Part shown: one piece after another, positions 41,099 to 54,300 of the stretch
Position numbering within the stretch: the first letter of the stretch is position 1
How the letters are laid out: every line of letters begins with the position of its first letter
Origin: Theristus sp. LFF4_11
Taxonomy: Eukaryota > Nematoda > Chromadorea > Monhysterida > Xyalidae
Direction of reading: 5' to 3'
DNA: 64,000 nt
Assembly: GCA_030248135.1 (NCBI GenBank)
Contig: JASANC010003487.1
Coordinates: 1-64,000 of the forward strand
Notes under the pieces: model-generated
Seen by the model: only the letters and a program-made list of their open reading frames with translations
Told to the model about the DNA's origin: nothing
Databases searched by the model: none
Program-made: the position numbers and the translations under genes

Positions 41099-43500
41099 CA
41101 ACCGTCTAACCGCACGAACTGAGCCTCCGTACGTGGCGGCGCGCGACGCCATGTGAGTCTTATTGCGCATCGCACATCGTCGCGCCAACTGATGTGAGCA
41201 TGCGCGGTGTCGAGGCCCGACCATAGGGCACCGCACCACACGGATCGACGTACTAAGTCAAAGTAAGTCAAGTTCTAAAGAGAAACAACTAAGAACTACT
41301 GATTAGTTCCTAATCCTGTTTAAACATGTACTGTAACAGGGTCCAACCTGAAGTGGAATTTTGACCAAGTCAAAATTTTTATTTTTTTTGGGTTCCCGCC
41401 GTGTGACACTCTCGCCCACTTTTGTGGGAAGGTCTAAAAAGTGGGAGGAACTTTACATTCAATACTTTACGGCACTTCTCGTCTTCAAAACACGACCCGT
41501 CATGAAAACATACCCGAACCTAACCTGAGATTATGAGCGCCTCAGGCACGAACTTCATTTGTCACACTTTTCAGACCTCACCTGTATCTGGCTCTTCGTT
41601 GTGGAGTGTACGTCTGATTGTACGCAAATCTTCTCGGAATATTTATCGTTGCTGAAACTTTCATTCTTCAAACATGAGTTCGCGCGAAAAACATTTCTTA
41701 GCCACAAATCAGCTTTCTGCCACCGTGGTATAAAACCGGTCGATAACAGCTGAGCTACTGATAAAAGTGAATTTACGTGTTAAAATTGTTTCTCAGCAGC
41801 AATGTTAGCATGTCAAGTTTAGTGGTGAAGCATCGATTTCACAGTGCACTGTATTTGTGGGGGCGCTATGTGTCCATTCAAAAACAAACAACACCAAAAA
41901 TGCTGACAGCTGTCCTATTTTCATCATATTGCGTTGCTTTCATCACCAGGAAGTCGAGCACCTGCAGCTTTTTGGTCACACCAAAAAGCAAACAAAACAT
42001 GTTAATTTTCTCTGCGGGTTTATATGGGAACGTGTTATTTATTGGTGTTGGGGAACACTACATTACGATTGTACAAAGAACAGTGCAGGGAACATTTAGA
42101 TGTCGCATACGCAACTTTTCGTTTCCTTCCTTGGGCGCACAGTTGCCTGAACGTGCCGAATAAAACAGAACAGAATCAGTTATTGTCTTCCACCGCTCCC
42201 GATATCTTCCAATCGTTCCCAACATTGTTTGTTCAGGTCTTTCACAAATCGCGTCTACATCTTTTGGGCAGTGACACTCAATTCTAATTTTAATAGCAAA
42301 TGTAACATGTAATAAATAACTCACAACACGATCTACAGCAAGCCGCACCTCAGTTTAAAAGTGTATTGAAAGGTTTCTTTTTTGAAATTATGTTCTTTAA
42401 AACAATTTCCCCAGTGGAGTTGCAGCACCGTTTCAAAGACTCTGTGTGTATTAAGACTGTGTATTGTGTGTGGTCTCCATCTGAAATCCGGGCCATGATC
42501 AAAACTACGTAAATAATTTTACTCATTATGAAGGACTTGAAATCTATAGACAACACGTGTGAACATACACGCTGTACACGTATTTTATTCAATCGAATTC
42601 AATTGTGTAATCGCTTCTCGGTCCAAACGATTTAATCATAGCGACAATAAAACTCATTTAAGCCAAAAACAAGGCTACCTATCAAGATTTACCTGAATAA
42701 TAGCACCACACACATGCAGACATTAAAAAAGCGGGCCGCGGAAACAAAGGCACCCGTCGGGTCCGCCGGAAGGTTCTTAATAATTTTCAGTGAAGCTCTT
42801 TTCGTTTTCTTGTCTTCCCTGAATCGCCTTGGCAACCGGTGTGCCTATAATAGTTTGGTGCTTACACGTATGCGTATTTTGTTGATGAATGTGTATGTGC
42901 AGTTTGTGTTCAGAAAGATAGAAAGCTCAAAAACCGCACGCGATATAGCGTTGGATCAGTTATGTAACGAGTGAGTAAATTTTTAGCATTTCGAATTTTA
43001 ACAACTATATTTTAGTCAACTAGATTAGCTGGTTCGGTTGAGTTTTTTTCGGTTAATTCTAGATAGATATACTCTTCCACAAGGAGAGTTAGATCGAGCC
43101 AGGTAACGCCAACGTTGCTAGGTAAATGCAATCTAGTTTGTGAAAAGACTAGTGCACCACTATTCCATCCGTTTCCAGAAACCCGAATGTATACAATACA
43201 TGTATATGTACACGTCGAAATTCTTGTAGTCTTCGTATTGAGGAATGAAGGATTACATTGAGAGCGGCCTCCACGAATGTGCGTACCATGGAAGACAGCC
43301 CACGGAGCCCGCTTGTTCATTCCCCGGTGTCACCAGTGTTGTTGTCTCAACTTTTGAGGCAAAACTGCTTTCTAACCCTGTCTCTGCACGTTGCAAAAAC
43401 ATACAGTATCAAAATATCATAATCATATATGAGTTTGAATCACTGAGACACTTCCAGAAATCATAACTTGACCTGAATTATTCCCGAAACAAACAGCCGC
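41099..43500. other. Intergenic DNA, no gene recognised
   Basis: Several frames of 60-128 codons are open, but none has recognisable motifs or credible splice structure. The first 200 bp (41099-41240) is GC-rich and unlike the rest. Confidence 0.4.
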
Positions 43501-43534
43501 AGCAAGAATATATATTGACAAAACAAGCGCTATC

Positions 43535-44275
43535 ATGGCATCGAAAGCGGAGAAGACAGCCGCGCAAATCGAGGCGTTGAAAATCCAAATTGAACAACTA
43601 CGCGTCGAAGCGAAGGTGAACCGTGTGCCCGTCTCGCAAGCGGCCAAAGAGTAAGTGCACGCAGCAACCGGGACGCCCGAAAAAACCGGGAGCGGAAATG
43701 GTAAAAACCGTAGAACACTGCAACCAGAACGTTTAGAAACGCCAAACACGTTTTTTTATACAAGCCGCTAAATCAGCTTAGCTTTGTGCCTTTGTCGTGC
43801 TTGTCATGCTGGCTGTCGAATTGAAAAACCTGGCGTTTTCAATTACGGTATCTTAGAACGTGTCCCCGGGTGTTCAAAAAGTCTCTTCGGCATTTTTTTA
43901 ACGCAGTAAAGACACCAGCATTTTAAGGCGGACCAAACACTGGCCACGTTTGATCTGTTTTTTTCCCAGAACCAAGTCCAGCGTAACCTGGACCAAAAAA
44001 CCGTTCGGGTCACTATTGCCCGCGATTGGGCCAATGTGTACAGTCTTAACCCAGCGATTTACTTATGTTTAATTTTGGTGTAAACAAAGCAAGTTAGATT
44101 TGCTCCGCGTTTCCCAGATACAAAGAATTCAAAAATTCAAAGGTATTTTTTTCTAAAAAAACGTTTCAGCCTGCTCGATTACGTGGAAAAGGAAAAACTG
44201 AACGACGTCCTTGTAAATGGCTTGCCGGACTCGCAGAATCCGTTCCAAGAAAAGAAATCTTGCGTGATCTTGTGA
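43535..44275 (+). CDS. GNG: Heterotrimeric G-protein gamma subunit
   Basis: Two exons, 43535-43650 and 44170-44275, join in phase 2 to give 73 residues plus TGA, the usual length for G gamma. Seen: an N-terminal helix (AAQIEALKIQIEQLRVEAKV) that pairs with the G beta coiled coil, then RVPVSQAAKDLLDYV and the family hallmark NPFQEKKSC with a terminal CVIL box. A Leu in the last position predicts geranylgeranylation of the Cys, which holds G beta-gamma at the inner membrane (family knowledge). The ATG is preceded by TATC and the frame begins shortly upstream. The gene is surrounded by repeat-rich DNA and has no close neighbour on either side. Which vertebrate subtype it matches cannot be told. 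Its small size and single intron would make it easy to miss in automatic annotation. Confidence 0.93.
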
Positions 44276-45156
44276 TTATTGTCAGAACTGGTTTGTTTGA
44301 AACACTTCTATAGTCAATTTACTAGAGCATGGCTGACTGAAATGACGTCATATGCGTTTAAAAAGACCATGAGCCGCTTGTTATGCTGAAACACCATTTT
44401 TTAGCTTGATTGATGTGAAATTCAAAGGAGGAATCACCGAAGTAAAATTCTCGGCTTGTGCTTCACAAGTGAAACAAGTGAACAACAAATCTTTGAAGCA
44501 TGTGACGTCATTTAGGACGGACTCGATTGAATGAATATATTATATCATGGCTCCGGCTTGATTAACAACCGAATTTTCAAATGTTATTTTTGTTGTTGCT
44601 TACGTCGCCTGCTTATTGTTCTGTGGATGCCAAATAGCGCCTGTTTAAAAGGCGCAAGAAGCATTGTTTTCAAACAAGAAGAAACTCACTTAAGTCAAAT
44701 GTTAATTCGTTAAAAAACAATATCCTTCTTTTTTGTTGTGTTTTCTTGATAATAATATCGATATAATAATGTGTCTACATTGTAGATAGGTTCTCCTCGG
44801 CTTGTATCGGCGCATTTTTACCTTACTTGATTTTAGTGTTGTCTGTATCACGGGATCGAAAAATTGTCATTCTGATGCCATTCTAAAGATAATGCCGATG
44901 CCTTTTCTCGATGCCGTAATGGAGACTTGGAAAAAGAAAAATTGGCAACAAAGTAGTACAGGGTTCTGTGGACATACCCATCTGCGACTTTTTCACCGAC
45001 CTGTGACTGCACGTCCAGCTTGCTCGTTTGGCCATTTTAAACAATGTTGGCATCACAAAAAAAACCTCGACAAAAAATTTCTGGTGCTATGTCGACAAAC
45101 CCGGTACTATTGTTTCGCTATGATTTTTTGAACGGTGCCGAGGAGAAAAGCGTGGC

Positions 45157-45162
45157 AATAAA
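45157..45162 (+). terminator. Candidate polyadenylation signal after G gamma
   Basis: AATAAA lies about 880 bp after the stop and just before a SINE copy. It is a reasonable but unproven 3' end. Confidence 0.3.
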
Positions 45163-45180
45163 AACGAACGAATGAACGCT

Positions 45181-45335
45181 GATTTTAGGCGATGTTTTTA
45201 ACCTGGGCTAACCCAGAAAAGTGTACAGAGAACGCAGTCGAATTCTGTCATTAAGTGCCTATAGACCACTCGGCCGGGTTCGATGCCCCGAACGCACAGG
45301 CAAGGGTCTAACGCACAACCGCCAGGCCACGAGGG
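45181..45335 (-). mobile_element. tRNA-derived SINE, family A, minus-strand copy
   Basis: Reads on the minus strand from a tRNA-like head (CGTGGCCTGGCGGTT, box B-like GGCATCGAACCC) into the family body (ATAGGCACTTAATGACAGAA) and the tail GGTTAAAAACATCGCCTAAAATC. Near full length. Confidence 0.85.
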
Positions 45336-45339
45336 ATAC

Positions 45340-48331
45340 CTTGATCGTAAATGGCACCGGGAAGGGAACAAAGAAAGGCATTGGGAATGGTATTAATGCT
45401 GTCACTAATTTAAGAATTTTTCATCCGTGAATACGCAATTTTTTGCTTTATATCGTAATTTCTAATGAAAATTTGAGGATAAAGTTCATAATACTTTTAA
45501 AATATTGCAACTCTTGCAAGTCATTTTCGCCCAAATAAATTGATTAAAATTCCACAGAAATTAAGAGTCTACTAGTGAAACAATAAACGTTCAACAATCT
45601 CTTTCTAAAATAATTTCATTTCTGTATATCTCAAGGTGTATGAGTCAAAATCGGTCATTTACACAACGGATTACGTCTTGAAAGTCAATGAGTCGGGAAC
45701 AGCAAACGTTTGTTCGTTCATGTACTATCCTGCTAACTGATTGGTTGCTTTCGAATTTAATCTGCTGATTTGGCGCACTGGCCTAAAGATATAGCCAATC
45801 AGTGAGCTGCAAATAAGGAATTGATGAATTTCACAATCAGATCTCTGTGTGTTCGTTCGTCATCGTTTACACTATATGAAGTAAAAAGAAAAACGTGCGT
45901 TATGTTTATATTATAACAAACAAAATACATTATGCCGAATAAAAAAAATCAACTCTTGATCTTTAGATTTTTACAATTTTCAAATGTGTTATTTACCCCC
46001 GAAAAGCAAGCAAACAACCGCGAAACAAATACAGTTTCAGCGAAGGAATTTTTTCGTATGTGTGTGACAAACTGCAGACCAGCCACCGAACAGACGCGCG
46101 CAGGTTTGTGAAGCGAAAATTGCGGCTAAAATCATCGTTCTGCTGGCAAGTTTTCTGGCGTGTCGCAACCTGTTTCCAGCAATTTTTCAAACACATAGTA
46201 CGAGTGTTTTTTTTCATCGTGTAGTACTAAAATAGTTCCATTTTTTGTCAGCGCTTTTTTTGATCGCATAAGTGAATTTTCAAAAAAAATACATAAATCG
46301 TTTACTTTGTACCGTGCCGATTTTTTTTTGTGATCGCGCCGTGTGATGGTTTAATAATAATGATGATTACTCGGTATGCTGTTTAAAAAACGTATCTAAT
46401 AGTTGCGCAGCTATTTATTTTGAGAGAAAAACAATAATCATTTGTCTTTGCACCATGTTGCTGTGTCGATAAAGCAGTTATTCTATTCAAATTCAGCACC
46501 GAAACAACAGCACCGAATTGATGAAGACGTTAAAAAACAATATATATCGAACATGAATGTATCATAATCAATAACATAAAACACACATTGATCAACAATC
46601 CATATATATTCTGACTGATCTTCATGGCACATGCAGTTTATTTCATTCAACCTTTCATGCAACCGTTCCTTTCACCTTTTCATCATTATATCACAGTCGC
46701 AGAAAGTTTGCATGTTCACGTTTGCATGTCTGCGTGCTATTCTGGAAAATTTACGTTTGTTTGGCCACTGCTGGTGGTGTTGGTAAATGTTGACCTTGGC
46801 GCTGCCTTTAACATCTTAACTAACAACCAACCAAACGCAAACTCTTCTTAAGCTCGTAAAAACGGCAAATTATTTTGCTCTTTCCACCTTTGAATACATG
46901 TATAATATCATTGTGATCTCTCTCGCAAAATAACGTGATTTTGCCGTGCACAGCAGTTTACAAAAGAAAGTAGATATTAAAGTAAGTAAGTAATAAGTAG
47001 TATCCTTATGGATACGACTCCTCCCACTTAATGTCTTTAATTATTTTTCCTACTCAAAGAAACTTCGGCAACAGTGTTTATGAAACGAGTTGGTTGGCAG
47101 ATTTTTGAATCTGGTGCATTCTGATTGGTTGCACTTCAAGATGTGGATTACTGGAACACGTGTGTTTAACCGATTCATGCAGTATACTTGAAAGTTTTTG
47201 TACTTTAAACGGACACACATAAACACCGAGTTTCGGGTCGGTAATAATACTGTCAAACCGTCTCTCCGTGCTTACGCGATGTGTCATCAAACATAACTGT
47301 CGTTTTCTCTCTAGATTCTTCTTGGTCGGCCAAGAAAAAAAGCATCTATGACTAAGAAAGGTATATGTGTGCGATTTATGTATATGCATTTGTATATGTG
47401 TTTTTAAAGAACGACTGTAGGGATGTGTACAATTGCAAGTATACACGCTGTAATACGTTGAAAAATATAAATTCTCTAATATTATGATTTGCTTAGGTGT
47501 GCCTATATATCGTTTACATTTATTTGCGCAGAAGACAGAAGAAGAATTTTTGTAATGCAACTTAGATGCTCTTTACTTTTCGCTTCTTCCTGTGTCTTGT
47601 TGATGTGTTTGAAATTGGTAAACGTTTCGTTCACATGCTACACTACCGCTAGTTAAATTATTCTTAACGTCTCAATTACTAATATATGTCTTGTTGCATA
47701 TGTATCTCGAAGAACACATTGTACATATATTGGATTTGGAAACAATATACTTCGTTTCATTAAAGAATAACAACGTGGTGTTATCTTTACCCATATAACT
47801 TTATCACCATCTTACTGTTGTTGTTAAATTGTGTTCCAATTCTGACTGCAACGACATGTTTCAATTGATTATTTTAAAAGTTTCCTTTTCAGAAGACAAT
47901 CGATAGCAGAAAGTACATGTACTGTACTAAATCTAAATTTTTATAAAGTTTACACCACAGTAAAAAAAACAAGTGTTCGGTTTATACCCAGTGTTCACTG
48001 CTATTCTCTTAGTATTTAACATTATCTTTTCTTACATACACTTTATACATGTACGTATTTTATTTTAGCTGCGAGCGAATGAGCAGTTTCAATCTAAAAA
48101 CTTGAATTTTCATTTAAAGTCGCTTTTAAAAGGGCCAATCATCGGATAGAAAGACAAGAGATATCGCTTTGATCGACTTTAACAGTTCAACTTTGCAAAA
48201 ATCGACAGTGCCATATTACACCTGATGAGCGAACTTCAACCGATGTCTGCATGTGGATGCTTCTGAGATTAAACATCGCGCGTTTACTGACATTTTCTTA
48301 ATTTTAAAATTATCTTGCCATATATATTCGA
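45340..48331. other. AT-rich intergenic DNA upstream of the FN3 gene
   Basis: No supportable gene. A pair of GCTGATTGG/CCAATCAG motifs lies at 45735-45805. The last few hundred bases before 48332 should hold the promoter and 5' UTR of the FN3 gene, but I see no clear TATA element. Confidence 0.4.
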
Positions 48332-51300
48332 ATGGGACCATCGGAAACAATTGTTTGGTCGATATTTCTCTTCGGCTGTTTCTGCTGGCATGCAGGTTTG
48401 AATTTTTTTCTTCTGGTCAGTTTTTTCGGTCGTTAATTGTTCGTAAACGTCTTCAAACGTGACCCGTTCAACTTTAACCCGTTTTTACCCAAGTTGTTTG
48501 CATCCACAGCTCTAAATGATTTATGTATGTTAACACATTATTACACAAACACTTCGAACTGCTCAGAAATTGTTTAAGTGGGTGTTATTTACATTGTACT
48601 TTGAAACACGATGTGAGGAACGGTTTTCTTGTTTGCTTAAGGTGTTGATATCTAGTTGAGTAAGTAGTTCATAATTTATGCGAAACTGAAGAACAGTGGA
48701 AGGCTATACTCAGACTTCATCATAATTTGAGATCCAAAATACAGTCAGACAGCCTAGCCACCCAAGATGAAAAAATTTAATACAAAAAACGATCAAACTG
48801 ACGTAGCCAAAACGAACGTAGATCATGTGGTAAACGAACCGTGTATTTGCGTTGAAAAAAAAACATATCTAAAAATTGGTTTATTCACGCTTGAAGCAAC
48901 AACAACGCGATTTGAGTTGTTTTTTGTGGTTAGGTCAGGGATTTTTTTATCGCCCGTGTTGTGAACTAGCGCCGTCGTGTAGTGTGAGAAGTATATTGAT
49001 TGAAATAACTGATTTTTAGTGTTTTGATTTCCAATTTGCACAAAATCTCTCAAGGGGTCATCAATTTCGTTGTTATTGAATGTTATAACTTCTTGCTCCT
49101 GAACGTGCTCCTACGATGTGTGAGAAAACTAAAGTATAAGAAAACAGTGAAACTCAAAAGTTTGAAAACTTCAAACACACTCGTGAACTGAAGACAGTAG
49201 GAAAATTGCTTGCCAAATTTTACTGGTGGTGTAATTTTATAAATTCGATTAACCGAAAACCGAAATCAAATCTGTGTCCAAATATGTACATATACGACGC
49301 AAGAAATTATACAAATTGCAACAATATTTTCATAAGAAATCTTGTGGGAGACACTCAACAGAATGGTGGTTTCTGCGGTATAATATGTCTGAAATGTTTT
49401 CAAAATCTGAAAGATCAGAAATAGATACCGATCTGACTGTGCGTGTTGTGTGTGGACAGACCGAAAATAAATGTTGTTTCGTCTTTTGTTTTAATGATGA
49501 AGTTTAAACCCGTAATTAATAACGGTCGTTTTCATATCTTGTGAAGTGTAATTTGTTTGTGGGTTGTGATCCTTTGGGTTGAAAATATTTTTTTTGCATT
49601 TTCTCGATCAGTTTTCAAAGATCTGTCTGTTAGATAAAGACTGGTCGTAAATTTTGTGAAAAAAGTCAGAAATTATGGGTTGTGGGGACGGTTGGAAAAT
49701 CTTCTCATGTTGCTACTTTTAAAGAAGCCGCGTTTTTTTGGGGATCGGTTAGCGTCGGTTTTTGCATTTTGTCGCAATCGCAATCTTTACCGTCAAAAGT
49801 AAACAGAACTGTTGCATCCTGTTGAGTAAACCACAGTGTTTGCGCGAACAAAAAAAAATGCAACACAACTTGAAAACTTGTTTTTGAACGTTGATGTTGT
49901 GTTTTAGTGTAACAACCTGAGTCACACAATGAAAAGACCTGTTTTTGTGTTACCACCAGGTGGTTATTTACAGCATCACTTTTTTTGTTTTTCAAACAAC
50001 AATAATTTTTTAAAGACATTTCGGATTGATTTTATGTGTCGAACCGCCATGAGTCAACCGGTGGTTTACGATCAGTATTTTGCAATTATCGGAAAATACC
50101 GTGTTTTCTAAATTAAAACATGATTGAATGATTCATAAAGAAGTGATTTTCTCATGTTTTTGAGCAACCGTTCTTCTGAAATTGACGTCCCGTGTATGTG
50201 AAGCGAATATAATTGTAGATTGTTAGTTATGAATTAAGGTGTACATATATCCACAAAAAATTGCACGGAAAAACAATTTCCTACTGGAAAACACTGTGTA
50301 GTTGGTTGTGTAACTTCAGTGTGAGACTGGTATGAATTTTGAACTTATGTGGTTGCAGAATAAAAAAATGACTGATAAAGTGATGCAACAATTAAATTTT
50401 GGATTGCTAATTCAAATGTGTCAAGCGTAATGTACGTATCAGAGAACTCCTGCATCTGCTCTCGAAAGAGGAGGCCCGGCTCTAGCCAAAAGCTGGCTCT
50501 TACATTGTTTGTATCCAAGAGCCGGCTCTTACATATTCAACAGCGGCTACATCCAACAGTGACTAAAGATGAAACATACAGTCAATCTCGCTAATACCGT
50601 ATTACCCCCATTAAACCCCCCCACCATTAATCCCCCCCCCCCCACCAATAAACCCCCACCCCCCCCCGACCAGTTTCCGAATAATCCCCCCACAAATAAT
50701 CCCCCATGGGGGTTAATTGGAAACCTGTTTGAAACACATACCCAGCGAATTCAGTCGCTGAATGCAGTGACATTGGTGAAATTGTGCTACCAAAGGCCTC
50801 AAAGGGATGAGTTAATGGTAATTTCATTACAAAAGGCTGTTACAAAAGGAAATCTCTGTGAAAAGTAGAAGTTTATGCGACTTTCTTGCCTTCCATGCAA
50901 GGTATTTTTGCCATTTTTCAACAAACCCCCACCCCTAGATTTTTTTTGTAAATAAACCCCCCCCCCCACCAATAATCCCCCCCCCCACCAATAAACCCCC
51001 ACCCCTAAAAGTAGCTGACGTATTAATCCCCCATGGGGGTTTATTGGGGGTAATACGGTATATGCAACTAGCTGATTGGTTGGTCATAGCAACTCTCAGC
51101 GCTGATTGGTTAATCATGAGGTGTTCTCAGCGCTGATTGGTTGGTCATCACGTCATGTTCGCGTCATGTTGCATATATTTTCCAGATGGACTGTATACGC
51201 TAACCATCACGCGTAATATTATGCGGTAATACACCAAAGTGTGCTGTGTGCCTCAAATGTATTTTCATGTAACATGTTGCACAAAGCAAAACGGTCGGTC

Positions 51301-54300
51301 AACGGAGGTCAACGTTTATTTTTGCGTCATTTTGGCAGCGAATGTCATGTGTAATGCAAGTAAATAACCAAGCATTAGCATGTACATCAAAATACAAGGT
51401 ATTATCGCAGTGTCACTAATGTAGGCTGGATTCCAGAATCATTAATCAATAATGTTTGATTATCAAATGAAGCTGCCATTGAGCGTGGTTTATTTGTATG
51501 ACATTTTTATTTAGAGAAGTATGTATGTGTAAGTACTGTCAGCTTGCTTAACATGGTGTTTTTAAATTTTGGTTTCCTCCAAATTTTGTAAAGTACGACG
51601 CCAAAAAAATTGTGCAAAACATTCTTTTGTACATAACCGCAATTTTTCCCATGTTCCCAATACGTTTGTTGCCACAATAAACCAAACGGCCAGAATATTC
51701 ATTTATCTTAGTCGCAAATTTTGCAAGGTCAGAAAGCAGCGGCGATTAAAAAAGTCCAGCACGAACACACCCATGCATTTTTTCGGATGGTTTCTTTCGA
51801 AATCAATGTTTTGCACCTCTTTTCGCCCGAATTTTCAATTTCCACATGAAAACACGAGTGATTTTGTTTACTTGCGTTAGGTGTGGCTGTACATAGGTTT
51901 GTCTCTATGAATATCAATTTTGAAATGGTTGATATGAAGACAAATTTTTAGTGATTTCCAAGACCGTGACAGCAGCATAAAATTCGATTTAAATGCAACA
52001 GTCAACCAGTGCCATGATAGTTAGAAACTAAATCAAGAAAACGTTCATTGATACGGTAGGTAGGTAGCATCAAGACGTGATTCATCACAATTTGTCGTTT
52101 CCATTTGAAGGGCGAGTGTGTACTTGCTGCTACTGGAAATTGATAAAGATTATTTTTTTTAAATACCTATTTGTATTTGGGTATTTGAAGGTTGATTCTA
52201 GGTATTTGAAGTGGGAAATGGAAATACAGTTGATTCGAGTGGTATTGCATGTACACACTTGAATGGATGGCTGTATGGTGATGGGATGTACGTATTTCAA
52301 TTCACGTTTACAACTTTCTGAACTTTCTGCATACCCACATGCATGATGTCATTTTATCAAATTGATTTTCGATATTATCTCGGTTTGTTTAACGTGAGAT
52401 TGAGATGAATGAATCTGATTTAGATTCTTGAATTTCAACCAATATAAAGTGAGCAGAATGCATAAACAAATCCGCTTGGGTGGTCCCTCTCATTGCATCA
52501 ATTATATGCAGTTTATGCAGCCCTGTACTTTTTCTGACAACCTGTTACACAATATTACAGTAAACTGGATTGATGGATGAAAGCAAGACAAAAAAACAAC
52601 GATGTTGACAATTTCAAAAATTCGAATTCAAAAATCGCGCTAAAACAAAGTGTCATTTAATGCCAAAGTCGCTTAAAAGAACCCTGACAAAAAAACAAAA
52701 AAAAACAAGAACATCCTCAAATTATGCCAAAATTTCAAGAAAACACACATCAAAACCCGCCTCATATCAACACGTTTCTGCGTCAAGAACATGCTCAAAA
52801 TGTAGCCAAACATCAAGAAAAAACCCTCATATCAACCCGTTTTTCCATCTTCAGCCGATTCACTGACGTCGGCAAACGTGCGCGCGAAACGCCAGACATA
52901 CGGCCAACGTCACACGAGCATACTGACGGTGCAATGGGAGGGCATTCAGTCGAAGACGGACGACAAAGTGATCAAAGGCTTCCGCGTCGAGTATCGTCCG
53001 GAGCACGACAACACCTGGGTCGAGCACGAGGGCTTGATTCCGTACCGCGGCCCGTACCACCAGTACCGGGTGACCATCAAGGATCTGCCCAGTGGCATCA
53101 CGTACTACGTGCGCATCAAGGTCATCGGACAGAACGACCAGGTGCTCGTGAGCACCGGCGAGATCCGCGCCGAAACACAGACCGTCGGCATTGACTGCAC
53201 GAAAAGTGCGTTTTTGTTGTGGTGTGTTTTTGTGGCTTAGCCTGATTTTGTTTCGATTAATTGTTTCATAGTGTTTTTTGGTATTTTTTGGGTTCGAAAT
53301 CGCACCACTGCGCAAACTTGAAGCTCCGGGTATTGTTCTGAGACTGTTCTGGGAGACTGATGGGTCAGTCTCTAAACTCATGCTGGACACATATTTTCAA
53401 CTGCGAAACAACAAGCCCCACTTCAAGATAACCCATGACGACAAACAAACAACGTTGAAAGCAGATAATCAAGTACAGAAATTTGCTTTCTAAAATGCAG
53501 TGCATCAATTTTTAGACAAGCTCTGCTTTCCAAAGCCCAATTCAAAGAAAATTAATTAATTGAGGCAAATGTCTGAAACCGAGATCAATCCGAATCCTTA
53601 AGGGCAATGTGAACAGGGAAGGGACAAAACAAGAGGGGCGGATTGGACAACGCCAGTTTAGCTTCCATTACACTTGCTGATTGACTGGACTGGCCTTTCA
53701 ATTAACGACGCAACTACCCACTAGTGTGTTTTTTTCAATATTCTCTTCCCACATTGAGACTAAATAGAAAGTTTCGACCGCTCAGTTTCCACTAAACGCT
53801 GCATTATAATTTGAAAAAGTCAAAGAATGAAAAAAAAAGCAGTTTCAAGCATCAAAACCAATCAATATTTCAGATGAGCTCTCGCAACCGGAGCAAATCT
53901 CAGCGGCTGCGAGCGGCCAATTCTCGTTGGCATTCCGCTGGGAGGCGCCGAGCTGCGGTGGCGACAGCGTCAACTACGAGGTGCAGCTGATCGGCGAGTC
54001 CGGGCACTCGCAGTTCGACCTGCACACGGAAACCGTCGAATCGCCCGTCGTACAGGTTGGTTTAGCTTTGTTCAAACGTTTATTTTCACATGTGGGAATT
54101 CTTGTTTTCTTTGGTAGTTTGATCTTTGTTGTTTCTATTTCTTTCCGACTAGTAGATACTTGAAACATTATTATAGTCATCCAGCGTTCCGAGTTTGGAG
54201 TTTCCATTTGCAATTCAGTGTTTTCTCTTTTGCTGGCTTTCTTTTTTGTGCAGGTTGATTTTTTTTTTATTTTAAAAGACAACATCACATTTAAACTGAT

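Larger units (their letters stand above)
48396..52854 (+). other. First intron of the FN3 gene (4.46 kb)
   Basis: AT-rich DNA without a convincing exon. It holds the nested MITE pair at 50577-51195. The intron assignment depends on the signal-peptide exon being correct. Confidence 0.5.

Noticed and set aside
42714..42974. 86-codon frame with a hydrophobic stretch
   Set aside because: No family motif, no splice partner, and composition like the surrounding DNA.
46624..46851. 75-codon frame with a hydrophobic end
   Set aside because: No recognisable residues or supporting splice sites; AT-rich spacer gives such frames by chance.
48470..48500. Match to a nematode spliced-leader sequence (TTTACCCAAGTT)
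   Set aside because: Only about 12 bases match, no donor or Sm site follows in the right place, and it lies in an FN3 intron.
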